Source: CAYJFX01 sp964370315
GTDB lineage: Bacteria; Spirochaetota; Spirochaetia; Treponematales; Treponemataceae
Assembly: GCA_964370315.1 (NCBI GenBank)
Contig: CAYJIS010000025.1
Coordinates: 1 to 25,402 of the forward strand
Direction of reading: 5' to 3'
DNA length: 25,402 bases
Both the position numbers and the translations under genes were made by a program. The notes beneath the pieces were generated by a model. That model worked only from the letters and a program-made list of their open reading frames with translations. It was not told the DNA's origin and did not search any database. Position 1 is the stretch's first letter. Each line of letters opens with the position of its first letter. This document shows, piece by piece, positions 7,641-14,773 of this stretch.

Positions 7641-8432
7641 ATGGATCGCCCGCAAGTATTAACAACACAAGAAGAAAAGGATACTGTATTAAACTCACTG
7701 TTAGGAACCCTTCTTTTAGAACAGGGAAAGATTTCAGACTATGATGCCCTCTATGAAAATAGAACAAATTTATTACGTGCACTGAGTAATGTTAGAGAGC
7801 CTAAAGCGCTAAATGATGATTTTATTAAAATGCAAGATTCTTTTTTATGGACACAAACAGTGGAAAAAGGGATTATAGACATTAATACTTTTGACTATAC
7901 CAATAATATAGCGCTATGGCAAGGAGATATTACTACGCTTAATGTAGATGCAATTGTAAATGCATGCAATGCTAATTTATTGGGATGTTTTCAACCTTTG
8001 CATAACTGTATTGATAATGCTATTCATTCTGCTGCAGGTATTCAAGTTAGACTTGACTGTAATGAAATTATGCAAGGAAGACATGAGCCAAACGGACTTG
8101 TTAAAGTTACTTCATCATATAATCTCCCAAGTACATATATTTTTCATACTGTAGGACCAATTGTCTCATCTAAAAAACCGACTGCACAGAATATGGAAGA
8201 TTTACACAGTTGTTATCTCTCTTGTTTAGATGAAGCAAAGGCGAGAAATCTTTCAGGTATTGCTTTTTGTTGCATCAGCACTGGTGTCTATGGTTATCCA
8301 AATGCCGATGCATGTGACCTTGCTGTCGATACCGTAAAACAATGGCAAAAGGACTCTAAGAGTAATCTAAAAATAATTTTTAATGTATTTTTGGATAAAG
8401 ATAAGGATCTTTATGAAAAAAAGTTATCTTAG
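7641..8432 (+). CDS. Zinc-type macrodomain protein of the sirtuin-linked class (predicted ADP-ribosyl hydrolase)
   Basis: The 263-residue protein has an N-terminal helical region (about 1-85) and a macrodomain (about 87-262). The ADP-ribose-binding features are WQGDIT (93-98), IVNACNANLLG (105-115) and the phosphate loop ISTGVYGYP (212-220). The stretch 115-133, GCFQPLHNCIDNAIHSAAG, contains C116, H121 and C123 in the spacing characteristic of the Zn-containing macrodomains associated with SirTM sirtuins. Members of that group reverse protein ADP-ribosylation. The sirtuin gene begins inside its 3' end (20-base overlap), indicating translational coupling and a shared job. No Shine-Dalgarno site is present at the ATG. 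The GcvH-like and lipoate-ligase partners known from streptococcal and staphylococcal versions are not here. Confidence 0.9.
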   Translation: MDRPQVLTTQEEKDTVLNSLLGTLLLEQGKISDYDALYENRTNLLRALSNVREPKALNDDFIKMQDSFLWTQTVEKGIIDINTFDYTNNIALWQGDITTLNVDAIVNACNANLLGCFQPLHNCIDNAIHSAAGIQVRLDCNEIMQGRHEPNGLVKVTSSYNLPSTYIFHTVGPIVSSKKPTAQNMEDLHSCYLSCLDEAKARNLSGIAFCCISTGVYGYPNADACDLAVDTVKQWQKDSKSNLKIIFNVFLDKDKDLYEKKLS

Positions 8433-9264
8433 TGAAAAAGCAAAAATACTTAAAGATAAGATTAATACAGCAGATTCAATAATTATAGGAGCAGGTGCTG
8501 GTTTTTCAGCTGCAAGTGGCCATTTATATTCAGGGAAGCGATTTGAAAAAAACTTTCAGGACTTTATATCTGTGTATAAGTATAGTGATATGTATTCAGC
8601 AGCTTTTGAACCTTATAAAAGCTTAGAAGAATTTTGGGCATATTTTAGTCGACACATTATGATTAATCGCTATGATGTTGATGTTGCTAAACCGTATAAA
8701 GATGTATTGCAATTAATACAAGATAAAAACTATTTTGTATTAACAACAAATGTTGATCACTTATTTCAAAAATCAGGGTTTAATAAAGAGAGACTTTTTT
8801 ATACACAAGGAGATTATGGGCTTTTTCAGTGTTCTGTGCCATGTCATCAAAAAACATATGATAACGAAGATATTGTTACTGAAATGGTAAAATGCCAAAA
8901 AAACATGAGAATTCCCTCCGAATTAATCCCGTATTGTCCTGTCTGTTCAAAGCCAATGACTACGAATCTTAGAAAAGATAATACCTTTGTAGAAGATGAA
9001 GGCTGGCACCTTGCAGCAAAGCGTTACGAATCATTTTTGAACTCGGCAAAAGATTCAAATACTCTTTTTTTAGAATTGGGTGTTGGAATGAATACTCCAG
9101 GCATAATAAAATATCCTTTTCTACAAATGAATGCACTTTGGGAAAACTCATTTTATATAAGTATAAATATGTCTAAGTCATATATTCCACAGGATTATAC
9201 AAATCGCACACTTCTTATTGAGTGTGACATTGCAGATTTTATTACTGAAGTAAAAAAAATATAA
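8413..9264 (+). CDS. Class-M sirtuin (SirTM-like), predicted protein ADP-ribosyltransferase
   Basis: I take ATG 8413 (283 residues) because AAGGAT lies six bases upstream; an in-frame ATG at 8383 would add ten residues without such support. The NAD-binding motif GAGAGFSAASG is at 26-36, TTNVD (N113, D115) at 111-115, and a Cys4 zinc ribbon is visible at C140, C144, C175 and C178. Where ordinary sirtuins have the deacylase His (HG), this protein has Gln (YTQGDYG, Q132). That substitution is the hallmark of SirTM enzymes, which transfer ADP-ribose rather than deacylate; the described ones modify a lipoylated GcvH-like protein during oxidative stress. The gene overlaps the macrodomain gene, forming a writer/eraser pair. 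Its protein target is not encoded here. No clear terminator follows. Confidence 0.9.
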   Translation: MKKSYLSEKAKILKDKINTADSIIIGAGAGFSAASGHLYSGKRFEKNFQDFISVYKYSDMYSAAFEPYKSLEEFWAYFSRHIMINRYDVDVAKPYKDVLQLIQDKNYFVLTTNVDHLFQKSGFNKERLFYTQGDYGLFQCSVPCHQKTYDNEDIVTEMVKCQKNMRIPSELIPYCPVCSKPMTTNLRKDNTFVEDEGWHLAAKRYESFLNSAKDSNTLFLELGVGMNTPGIIKYPFLQMNALWENSFYISINMSKSYIPQDYTNRTLLIECDIADFITEVKKI

Positions 9265-9375
9265 TACACTAAACCTCTTATTAAATAAATCTCTATATTA
9301 ATTGTAATACTACTATACTCATCTGAAGTATGCAATAATAATCAAATTAAATTTCAAATTCCTCAGATATAAAGC

Positions 9376-9404
9376 TTGACAGATTTAAAAAGTGGTTGTA
9401 AACT
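9376..9404 (+). promoter_or_regulatory. Promoter of the thirteen-gene sugar operon
   Basis: A consensus TTGACA (9376-9381) is followed after 17 bp by TAAACT (9399-9404), which matches TATAAT at four of six positions. The start would be near 9411, giving a leader of about 69 bases that contains a palindrome and a hairpin. No comparably good promoter was noticed between the genes downstream. Confidence 0.65.
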
Positions 9405-9414
9405 TTAAGAAATA

Positions 9415-9430
9415 TTAATACAAGTATTAA
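9415..9430. promoter_or_regulatory. Candidate operator at the operon transcription start
   Basis: TTAATACAAGTATTAA is a perfect 7-2-7 inverted repeat located just past the predicted start, where a bound repressor would block transcription. The GntR regulator encoded in the operon (19129-19872) is the obvious candidate to bind it. The link is inferred from position only. Confidence 0.5.
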
Positions 9431-9460
9431 GACGTGTTATAGCTTTTGAATACATGTCTT
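9429..9460 (+). promoter_or_regulatory. Leader hairpin before the E1 alpha gene
   Basis: Arms 9429-9437 and 9452-9460 form nine pairs (one G-U wobble) around a 14-base loop, ending about 12 bases before the GGAGGAG ribosome-binding site of the first gene. No T tract follows, so it is more likely an mRNA-stability element or operator half than an attenuator. Confidence 0.35.
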
Positions 9461-9479
9461 TATTATTTCGGAGGAGAAA

Positions 9480-10448
9480 ATGGATAAAGAACTTTTAAAA
9501 GTTGCTTATGAACGAATGTTCAAAATTCGCGAATTTGATATGAGAGTTCATGAGTACTGCAAATCAGATTCATCGCCACTAATGGGTTTAATGCATTCTC
9601 ATATCGGTGAAGAAGCATACTCTGTTGCAGTTTTGTGTCAATTAGCGGATGACGACTATATGTCAACAACGTATAGAAACCATGCGCATTCAATTGGTAG
9701 AAATATTGATATGAAAAAGCTTGCAGCTGAATTATGTGGGAAGTCTACTGGTTGTTGTAAAGGAAGAGCAGGGAATATGCATGCAATAGACCAAGACTTA
9801 AACATTATTGCAGGTTTTGGAATTATAGGTGCAGGCTTACCATCTACAGTTGGGACTGCACTTGCAGCAAAGTACAAGGGAACAAAGCAAATCTCAGTTG
9901 CTTTTTTTGGAGATGGTGCTGTTCCTCAAGGAGCATTTCATGAATCAATGAATTTAGCAAAAGTCTTTTCTTTACCAGTCTTGTTCGTTAATAATAATAA
10001 TCAATATGCAATGAGTACTCCTGCTAGAAATAACATTGTGGATGGACAAACTATTTCTTATGCACAAGGCTATAAAATGGAATGTGAACAATGCGACGGT
10101 ATGGACTTCTTTAAAGCATTTGATGCTGCGAAACGAGGAATAGAATACACACGAAGTGGCAAAGGTCCTTATTACATCGAGTATGATTGTTTTAGATATC
10201 ATGGGCAATGGGAAGGAGATGCTCAAGGTTATAAAATGGATGCTGAAGTTAAAGCATACTGGGATCGAGACCCTATTGTGTTATTTAGAGAAGGCGCAAA
10301 ACAAAGAAACCTATTGAATGACGAAGAGTTGGATGAAATTGAAAGGAACGTTAAAAAAGAACTTGATGAAGCCTTTGAATTTGCAATTGCAAGTGCTTTG
10401 CCGGATATGCAAGATATGTATGCCGACATATATGCAGATAAATATTAA
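9480..10448 (+). CDS. TPP-dependent dehydrogenase E1 component, alpha subunit (acetoin-dehydrogenase-like)
   Basis: The 322-residue length fits E1 alpha subunits. The thiamine-diphosphate motif is present as GDGA at 144-147 ending in an NNNN run at 171-174 (VNNNNQYAMST). Other family marks are TYRNHAH (64-70) and GCCKGRAGNMH (91-101). The EGDAQGYK stretch (245-252) resembles acetoin-dehydrogenase AcoA more than pyruvate dehydrogenase. In E1 enzymes this subunit with the beta subunit decarboxylates or cleaves a 2-oxo or acyloin substrate and passes the acyl group to a lipoyl E2. The usual YRxxGH of the TPP-anchoring loop here reads FRYHGQ (238-243), a His-to-Gln change. First gene of the operon, behind GGAGGAG. 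No E2 or E3 gene is in the window. The true substrate is unknown. Confidence 0.85.
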   Translation: MDKELLKVAYERMFKIREFDMRVHEYCKSDSSPLMGLMHSHIGEEAYSVAVLCQLADDDYMSTTYRNHAHSIGRNIDMKKLAAELCGKSTGCCKGRAGNMHAIDQDLNIIAGFGIIGAGLPSTVGTALAAKYKGTKQISVAFFGDGAVPQGAFHESMNLAKVFSLPVLFVNNNNQYAMSTPARNNIVDGQTISYAQGYKMECEQCDGMDFFKAFDAAKRGIEYTRSGKGPYYIEYDCFRYHGQWEGDAQGYKMDAEVKAYWDRDPIVLFREGAKQRNLLNDEELDEIERNVKKELDEAFEFAIASALPDMQDMYADIYADKY

Positions 10449-10463
10449 TAAGCGGTGGTTACA

Positions 10464-11480
10464 ATGTCTAGAAAAATAAATGTAAAAGATGCAATAAAAG
10501 AAGCTATTACTTTACGCATGAAAAATGATGATACAGTGTTTATTATGGGTGAAGATATAGCAGGCGGGGCAACAAACCCTGGCTTTGAAAATAAAACTGG
10601 ATTAGGTGGTGGTTTTGGGGTTACTGCTGGATTAGTTGAAGAATTTGGAAGAAGACGAGTAATAGACACTCCTATTTCTGAAACTGCTTTTTTAGGTTCT
10701 GGAATCGGTGCTGCTTTTGCTGGTTTAAGACCAATAATCGAAATTATGTACGTTGACTTTATGGGCGTATGTTATGACCAACTTTTAAATCAAGCGTCAA
10801 AAATGTTTTATATGTATGGTGGTAAAAAGCCAATTCCAATGGTAGTACGGACAGTATGTGGAGCAGGATTTAGAGCCGGCGCTGAGCATGGACAAATGCT
10901 TTATAATATGTTTGTTTCTATTCCTGGTCTCAAAGTAGTAACACCTTCAAATGCATATGATGCAAAGGGTTTGCTAGCACAAGCTATAAAAGATAATGAT
11001 CCTGTTATCTTTTTAGAACATAAAAGATTGTATATGCAAGAATGCGAAGTGCCAGAAGAAGAATATTTTATTCCATTTGGTGTTTGTGATGTAAAAAAAG
11101 AAGGAAAAGATATTACAATTATTGCTTTGCATCGTATGGTAGGGTATGCTTTAGATGCTGCAGCTGAACTTGAAAAAGAAGGCATTAGCGTTGAAGTTGT
11201 AGATCCTAGAACAATTTCACCTTTAGATCTTGAAGGTATAATGAAATCTGCAAAAAAAACAAAAAGAGTTATAGTTGCAGATGAATCATATCCACGATGT
11301 GGAATGGCTGCGGATATTGCTTCTCAATTACAAGAAAAAATGTTTGGAGAACTTGTTGCACCTATCGTAACGGTTACTCCACCTCATGCGCATATTCCAT
11401 TTTGCGCACCACTTGAAGATGAATGGATTCCTCAAGCTAAAGATATTATTGAAGCCGCAAAAAAGGTTATGAAATATTAA
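10464..11480 (+). CDS. TPP-dependent dehydrogenase E1 component, beta subunit
   Basis: I choose ATG 10464 (338 residues), five bases after GGTGG; an in-frame GTG at 10455 is possible but has no better site. The protein has the transketolase-like pyrimidine-binding and C-terminal domains of E1 beta subunits: GED near residue 29, DTPISE (about 67-72, where the Glu contacts the TPP aminopyrimidine), GAGFRAGAEHGQ, an FLEHKRLY strand, and DPRTISPLDLE. It would form an alpha2beta2 enzyme with the preceding product, starting 15 bases after that gene's stop. Without E2/E3 nearby it may borrow them from another complex or act as a stand-alone acyloin lyase or synthase. The family call is firm; the reaction is not. 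Confidence 0.86.
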   Translation: MSRKINVKDAIKEAITLRMKNDDTVFIMGEDIAGGATNPGFENKTGLGGGFGVTAGLVEEFGRRRVIDTPISETAFLGSGIGAAFAGLRPIIEIMYVDFMGVCYDQLLNQASKMFYMYGGKKPIPMVVRTVCGAGFRAGAEHGQMLYNMFVSIPGLKVVTPSNAYDAKGLLAQAIKDNDPVIFLEHKRLYMQECEVPEEEYFIPFGVCDVKKEGKDITIIALHRMVGYALDAAAELEKEGISVEVVDPRTISPLDLEGIMKSAKKTKRVIVADESYPRCGMAADIASQLQEKMFGELVAPIVTVTPPHAHIPFCAPLEDEWIPQAKDIIEAAKKVMKY

Positions 11481-11485
11481 TGTGG

Positions 11486-11536
11486 TTACAGACCATTTGT
11501 AAAAATTGGTTGTAATATAAAAACGCACTACGGTGC
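11486..11536 (+). other. Two intercistronic hairpins ahead of the binding-protein gene
   Basis: TTACA/ACCA at 11486-11495 pairs with TGGTTGTAA at 11507-11515 with one bulged G. Then GCAC-TACG-GTGC (11525-11536) forms a short stem closed by a UNCG-type tetraloop, just before the AAGGAG site at 11543. Such elements may protect the 5' end of a processed binding-protein transcript. Confidence 0.4.
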
Positions 11537-11554
11537 AAGACTAAGGAGTATGAA

Positions 11555-12814
11555 ATGAAAAGAGGTCTTAATTTACTTGTTTTGCTTTTAGTAGTAACTA
11601 CATTCTTTGTAGGATGTGGCCAAGAAGCTAAAGTAAAAAAAATGGATGCAATTTACGACAATGTTTTTTCCCAAATGACGTGGGAAGAAATACTTGAAGA
11701 AGCAGATGGGCAAACTGTTAACTGGTATCTTTGGGGTGGTTCAACTACAATCAATGATATGATTGATAACGTGTATGCTGCTGAAGCAAAAAAATACGGT
11801 ATTACACTTAATCGAGTTGGTGTAAACAATACTACCGAAGCTGTAAACACAGTTATCTCAGAAAAAGAAGCTGGAAAAGATGTTGGTGGTTCTGTTGACA
11901 TGATTTGGATTAATGGTGCAAACTTTAGAACAATGGTAGAAACGGGTGTAACACTAAAGAATTGGTCAGAGCAGCTTCCAAATTCTCAATATGTAGACTG
12001 GACAGACCCAGCTATTGCATATGATATGGGATATCCTGTTAATGGGCAAGAAGCACCTTGGTCATCAGCACAGTTACAAATGGTTTATGATTCAGCACGT
12101 GTGCAAGAGTCAGATCTTCCAAGATCTTATGATGAGATTATGGCTTATGCAAAAGCAAATCCAGGAAGAGTTACATATCTTGCTCCACCTGAGTTTATGG
12201 GAACACGTTTTATTAAACAAGGAATGTATGAATTAACTGGTGGTTATGAACAATATAACAAAGATGGTATAACAAAAGCTGATTTTGAAGTTATGAGTGA
12301 ACCTATGTGGCAATGGCTCGAAGAAATTAATTCATATCTATGGTCAAATGGTGAAACATATGCTAAGAGTGCCGCAAATAGTTTCGAGCTTGTAAATAAC
12401 GGCGAAGTTGATTTTACATTTACAATGAACGGAACAGGAATCAGTTCAGCAATTGATCTTGGTCAATTACCAGATACAGCAAGAGTGTATTGTACAGATA
12501 CTTCAATTGCTGATACTAGTTATCTAGGTATTCCATATAATGGTGCAAATAAAGCTGGTGCAATTGTTCTAGCAAATATTATTTTAGCACCAGAAATGCA
12601 AGCTGCTAAAATTGCAATTGGGCAAGGACCCGTATTAAATTTTGCAACAATCACTGCAGAGCAACAAGCTGCTTTTGATGAAGAATATGCAAAACTTCCT
12701 GAAGGCACATATGTAGATGGCGCTGAACTAGGAAGAACTAAGGCACCAGAAGTAGGATCTTATTTAAATGTCTATATTGAAGAAATTTGGGCAGAAAGAA
12801 TTGGTAGCCAATAA
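11555..12814 (+). CDS. ABC transporter substrate-binding lipoprotein (YnjB-like)
   Basis: The 419-residue protein has a lipoprotein signal: a KR start, a leucine- and valine-rich core and the lipobox FVGC with the acylated Cys at residue 21. It would be tethered outside the cytoplasmic membrane and deliver substrate to the two permeases encoded next. The mature part looks like the YnjB type of binding protein (a NWYLWGGSTTINDMID strand-loop at about 56-71, then an ALIANGANF-type WINGANFR segment). Members lie close to iron, thiamine and polyamine binders by fold, so the ligand cannot be read from the sequence; catabolic neighbours suggest a sugar or nucleoside-like compound. It is flanked on both sides by hairpins, which often mark binding-protein genes expressed above their permeases. 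Confidence 0.87.
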   Translation: MKRGLNLLVLLLVVTTFFVGCGQEAKVKKMDAIYDNVFSQMTWEEILEEADGQTVNWYLWGGSTTINDMIDNVYAAEAKKYGITLNRVGVNNTTEAVNTVISEKEAGKDVGGSVDMIWINGANFRTMVETGVTLKNWSEQLPNSQYVDWTDPAIAYDMGYPVNGQEAPWSSAQLQMVYDSARVQESDLPRSYDEIMAYAKANPGRVTYLAPPEFMGTRFIKQGMYELTGGYEQYNKDGITKADFEVMSEPMWQWLEEINSYLWSNGETYAKSAANSFELVNNGEVDFTFTMNGTGISSAIDLGQLPDTARVYCTDTSIADTSYLGIPYNGANKAGAIVLANIILAPEMQAAKIAIGQGPVLNFATITAEQQAAFDEEYAKLPEGTYVDGAELGRTKAPEVGSYLNVYIEEIWAERIGSQ

Positions 12815-12827
12815 TTGTATTTTTGAA

Positions 12828-13068
12828 TAGCAAAAAGGCAAAGTCCTTTTTGCTACTGTAGATACGCACACCAAATCAGATGCTTAGAAATCTTGTATTC
12901 TGACTTGGTGTGCTTACAGGTTTATGAATTTTTTTATGAAATTTATAAACTTGTAAGAGTTGAATATATTAAAAACTATAGCATGTGACCGTTTTATAAA
13001 TAAAAATAGTTTTTAATGCAGTAAAAGTCAATAAAGCAATTGTAAATATATTGTTGTTTACTTTTACT
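12828..13068 (+). repeat. Cluster of inverted repeats between binding-protein and permease genes
   Basis: This 281-base gap (12815-13095) is almost entirely palindromic. A: 11-bp perfect stem 12828-12838/12845-12855. B: 9 bp plus 5 bp around one mismatch, 12866-12880/12899-12913. C: 18 bp with two G-U pairs, 12913-12930/12940-12957. D: 12-bp perfect, 12968-12979/13006-13017. E: 9-bp perfect, 13020-13028/13060-13068. None is followed directly by a proper T run, so full termination is unlikely; mRNA stabilisation or partial attenuation is more plausible. No gene was seen in it. Confidence 0.75.
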
Positions 13069-13095
13069 ATTGCATGGTTTAAAAAAGGGGGAAAA

Positions 13096-13950
13096 ATGAC
13101 AGAAACTACAAAAAGATGGTTAATGCTTACACCTGCGTTAGCTGTAATAGTACTGTTATTTATTGGCGGATTTGTTTTCGGATTATTACAAAGTTTTAAT
13201 CTTATTTCAAATGTTGGTGAAACAGGTTTTAATCTAGATGCGTATGTGTCTATATTTACGGATGAAACTTTTTTAGCATCACTAGGTTTTACATTTTGGA
13301 TTGCAATTGCATCAACAGCGTTTTCCATTGCTGTTGCAATAGCATTGTCTATGGGGATTAGAAAATACTTTCCAGCAAAAAAGGCAACAATGTTTGCCTA
13401 TCAATTTCCACTACCAATACCATATATTGTTAATGGGATTATGATATTATTTTTGTTTTCTCAAAGCGGATTGCTTGCACGCTTTTTAGCATTATTAAAT
13501 ATAATAGAAACACCTGCAGATTTTCCACTGATAATATATTCTAAAAATGGTATTGGAATAATTATTGCATTTATGTGGAAATTTATTCCATTTATAGGTG
13601 TTTCAGTAGTAGGAATATTACAATCATCTGGAACGGCATATGAAGATGCTGCAATTAGTTTAGGGGCAAATGCCTGGCAAAGATTTTTTTATGTTCTGCT
13701 TCCTGTAATCATGCCTGCTGTTACAACATCAGCAATATTAGTATTTGCGTATGCTTTTTCATCATATGAAATCCCATTTTTGTTGGGAGCAGTTTTTCCA
13801 AAAACACTTTCTATTGTAGCCTATGAACGGTTTATGAATACGGACCTAACATTTAGGCCTCAAGCTATGGCGATGAGTACAATAATAACTGTTATTGTTT
13901 TAATTATTGTTCTTCTCTATAAAAAGCTAGCCGAAAAAACAAGGTATTAG
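13096..13950 (+). CDS. ABC transporter permease 1
   Basis: The ATG at 13096 follows a strong GGGGG site; an upstream in-frame TTG at 13051 would run back through the inverted-repeat region and is not used. The 284-residue inner-membrane protein has about six hydrophobic helices and the cytoplasmic EAA loop at about 183-212 (EDAAISLGANAWQRFFYVLLP), which docks on the ATPase. It pairs with the second permease as a heterodimer, in the iron/spermidine/sulfate-type importer superfamily. E. coli YnjC is a single fused permease; here the two halves are separate genes. Substrate unknown. Confidence 0.92.
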   Translation: MTETTKRWLMLTPALAVIVLLFIGGFVFGLLQSFNLISNVGETGFNLDAYVSIFTDETFLASLGFTFWIAIASTAFSIAVAIALSMGIRKYFPAKKATMFAYQFPLPIPYIVNGIMILFLFSQSGLLARFLALLNIIETPADFPLIIYSKNGIGIIIAFMWKFIPFIGVSVVGILQSSGTAYEDAAISLGANAWQRFFYVLLPVIMPAVTTSAILVFAYAFSSYEIPFLLGAVFPKTLSIVAYERFMNTDLTFRPQAMAMSTIITVIVLIIVLLYKKLAEKTRY

Positions 13951-13966
13951 AGGAGGGTTATAGCAT

Positions 13967-14752
13967 ATGTTAAAAGAAAAAAAAGCATATAGAAACTTTA
14001 CTGCGACGGTAATTTTTATCATGGTATTTGTTCCATTTATACCTTTGGTAATTTGGTCAGTATCACAACGATGGGCGTTTCCAAGCTTGCTTCCAGAATT
14101 TGGATCAAGGGCATGGAAATATGTATTTACTCAGAGAAGTATCATACAGGGGTTATTTAATAGTATTTGGTTATCCTGTTTAGTAACTTTTATTTCGCTA
14201 ATTATTGCAATGCCAGCGGCAAAAGTATTGGGTATGCAAAATTTTAAGGGGAAAAGAATAATTGAAATGATTATTACTCTCCCTGCAATTGTTCCAATTC
14301 TTGCAGTCATAATGGGTATCCAATTTATATTCATAAAAGCAGGACTTATAAATACCTATCTTGGTGTAATAATAGTTCAATTAATTCCTACTATGCCATA
14401 TATGGTCATGTATTTGCAAAGTACATTCCAAGATTATTCAATTGACTTTGAATCACAAGCTCGTGTATTAGGAGCAACTCCTTTTAAAGTCTTCTATTTG
14501 ATAACTATTCCAATCATTTGGCCAGGAATTGTAGTTGCTGGATTATATACGTTCTTAGTATCATGGTCTCAATATCTATTAACTGTTATGATTGGTGGTC
14601 CAGTTGTTAGAACATTACCAACTATTCTATTCTCTCTTATGGGAAGTGGAGACAATGCCGTTTCGGCATCAGTATCAATTATATTTATTTTGCCTGCAAT
14701 ACTTTTATTATTGCTAACATCAAAATATTTAGCTAGTGATAAATTAATGTAA
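13967..14752 (+). CDS. ABC transporter permease 2
   Basis: The 261-residue integral membrane protein has about six transmembrane segments and its own EAA loop at about 163-187 (ESQARVLGATPFKVFYLITIP). It starts 16 bases after permease 1 behind AGAGGAGGG. Together the two permeases form the channel for the compound delivered by the lipoprotein at 11555-12814. No unusual features. Confidence 0.92.
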   Translation: MLKEKKAYRNFTATVIFIMVFVPFIPLVIWSVSQRWAFPSLLPEFGSRAWKYVFTQRSIIQGLFNSIWLSCLVTFISLIIAMPAAKVLGMQNFKGKRIIEMIITLPAIVPILAVIMGIQFIFIKAGLINTYLGVIIVQLIPTMPYMVMYLQSTFQDYSIDFESQARVLGATPFKVFYLITIPIIWPGIVVAGLYTFLVSWSQYLLTVMIGGPVVRTLPTILFSLMGSGDNAVSASVSIIFILPAILLLLLTSKYLASDKLM

Positions 14753-14773
14753 TAAATAATAAAGAGGAATAAA

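Noticed and set aside
8383..8412. Longer sirtuin start at ATG 8383
   Set aside because: It has no ribosome-binding site; ATG 8413 has AAGGAT at good spacing and gives the expected N terminus.
10455..10463. GTG start for the E1 beta gene
   Set aside because: The GGTGG site is better placed for ATG 10464, and the extra three residues are not family-like.
12828..13068. Insertion sequence or small mobile element in the permease gap
   Set aside because: No transposase, no terminal inverted repeat spanning the whole region and no target duplication seen; kept only as a hairpin cluster.
13051..13095. Earlier TTG start for permease 1
   Set aside because: It would begin inside inverted repeat E; ATG 13096 follows a strong GGGGG site.
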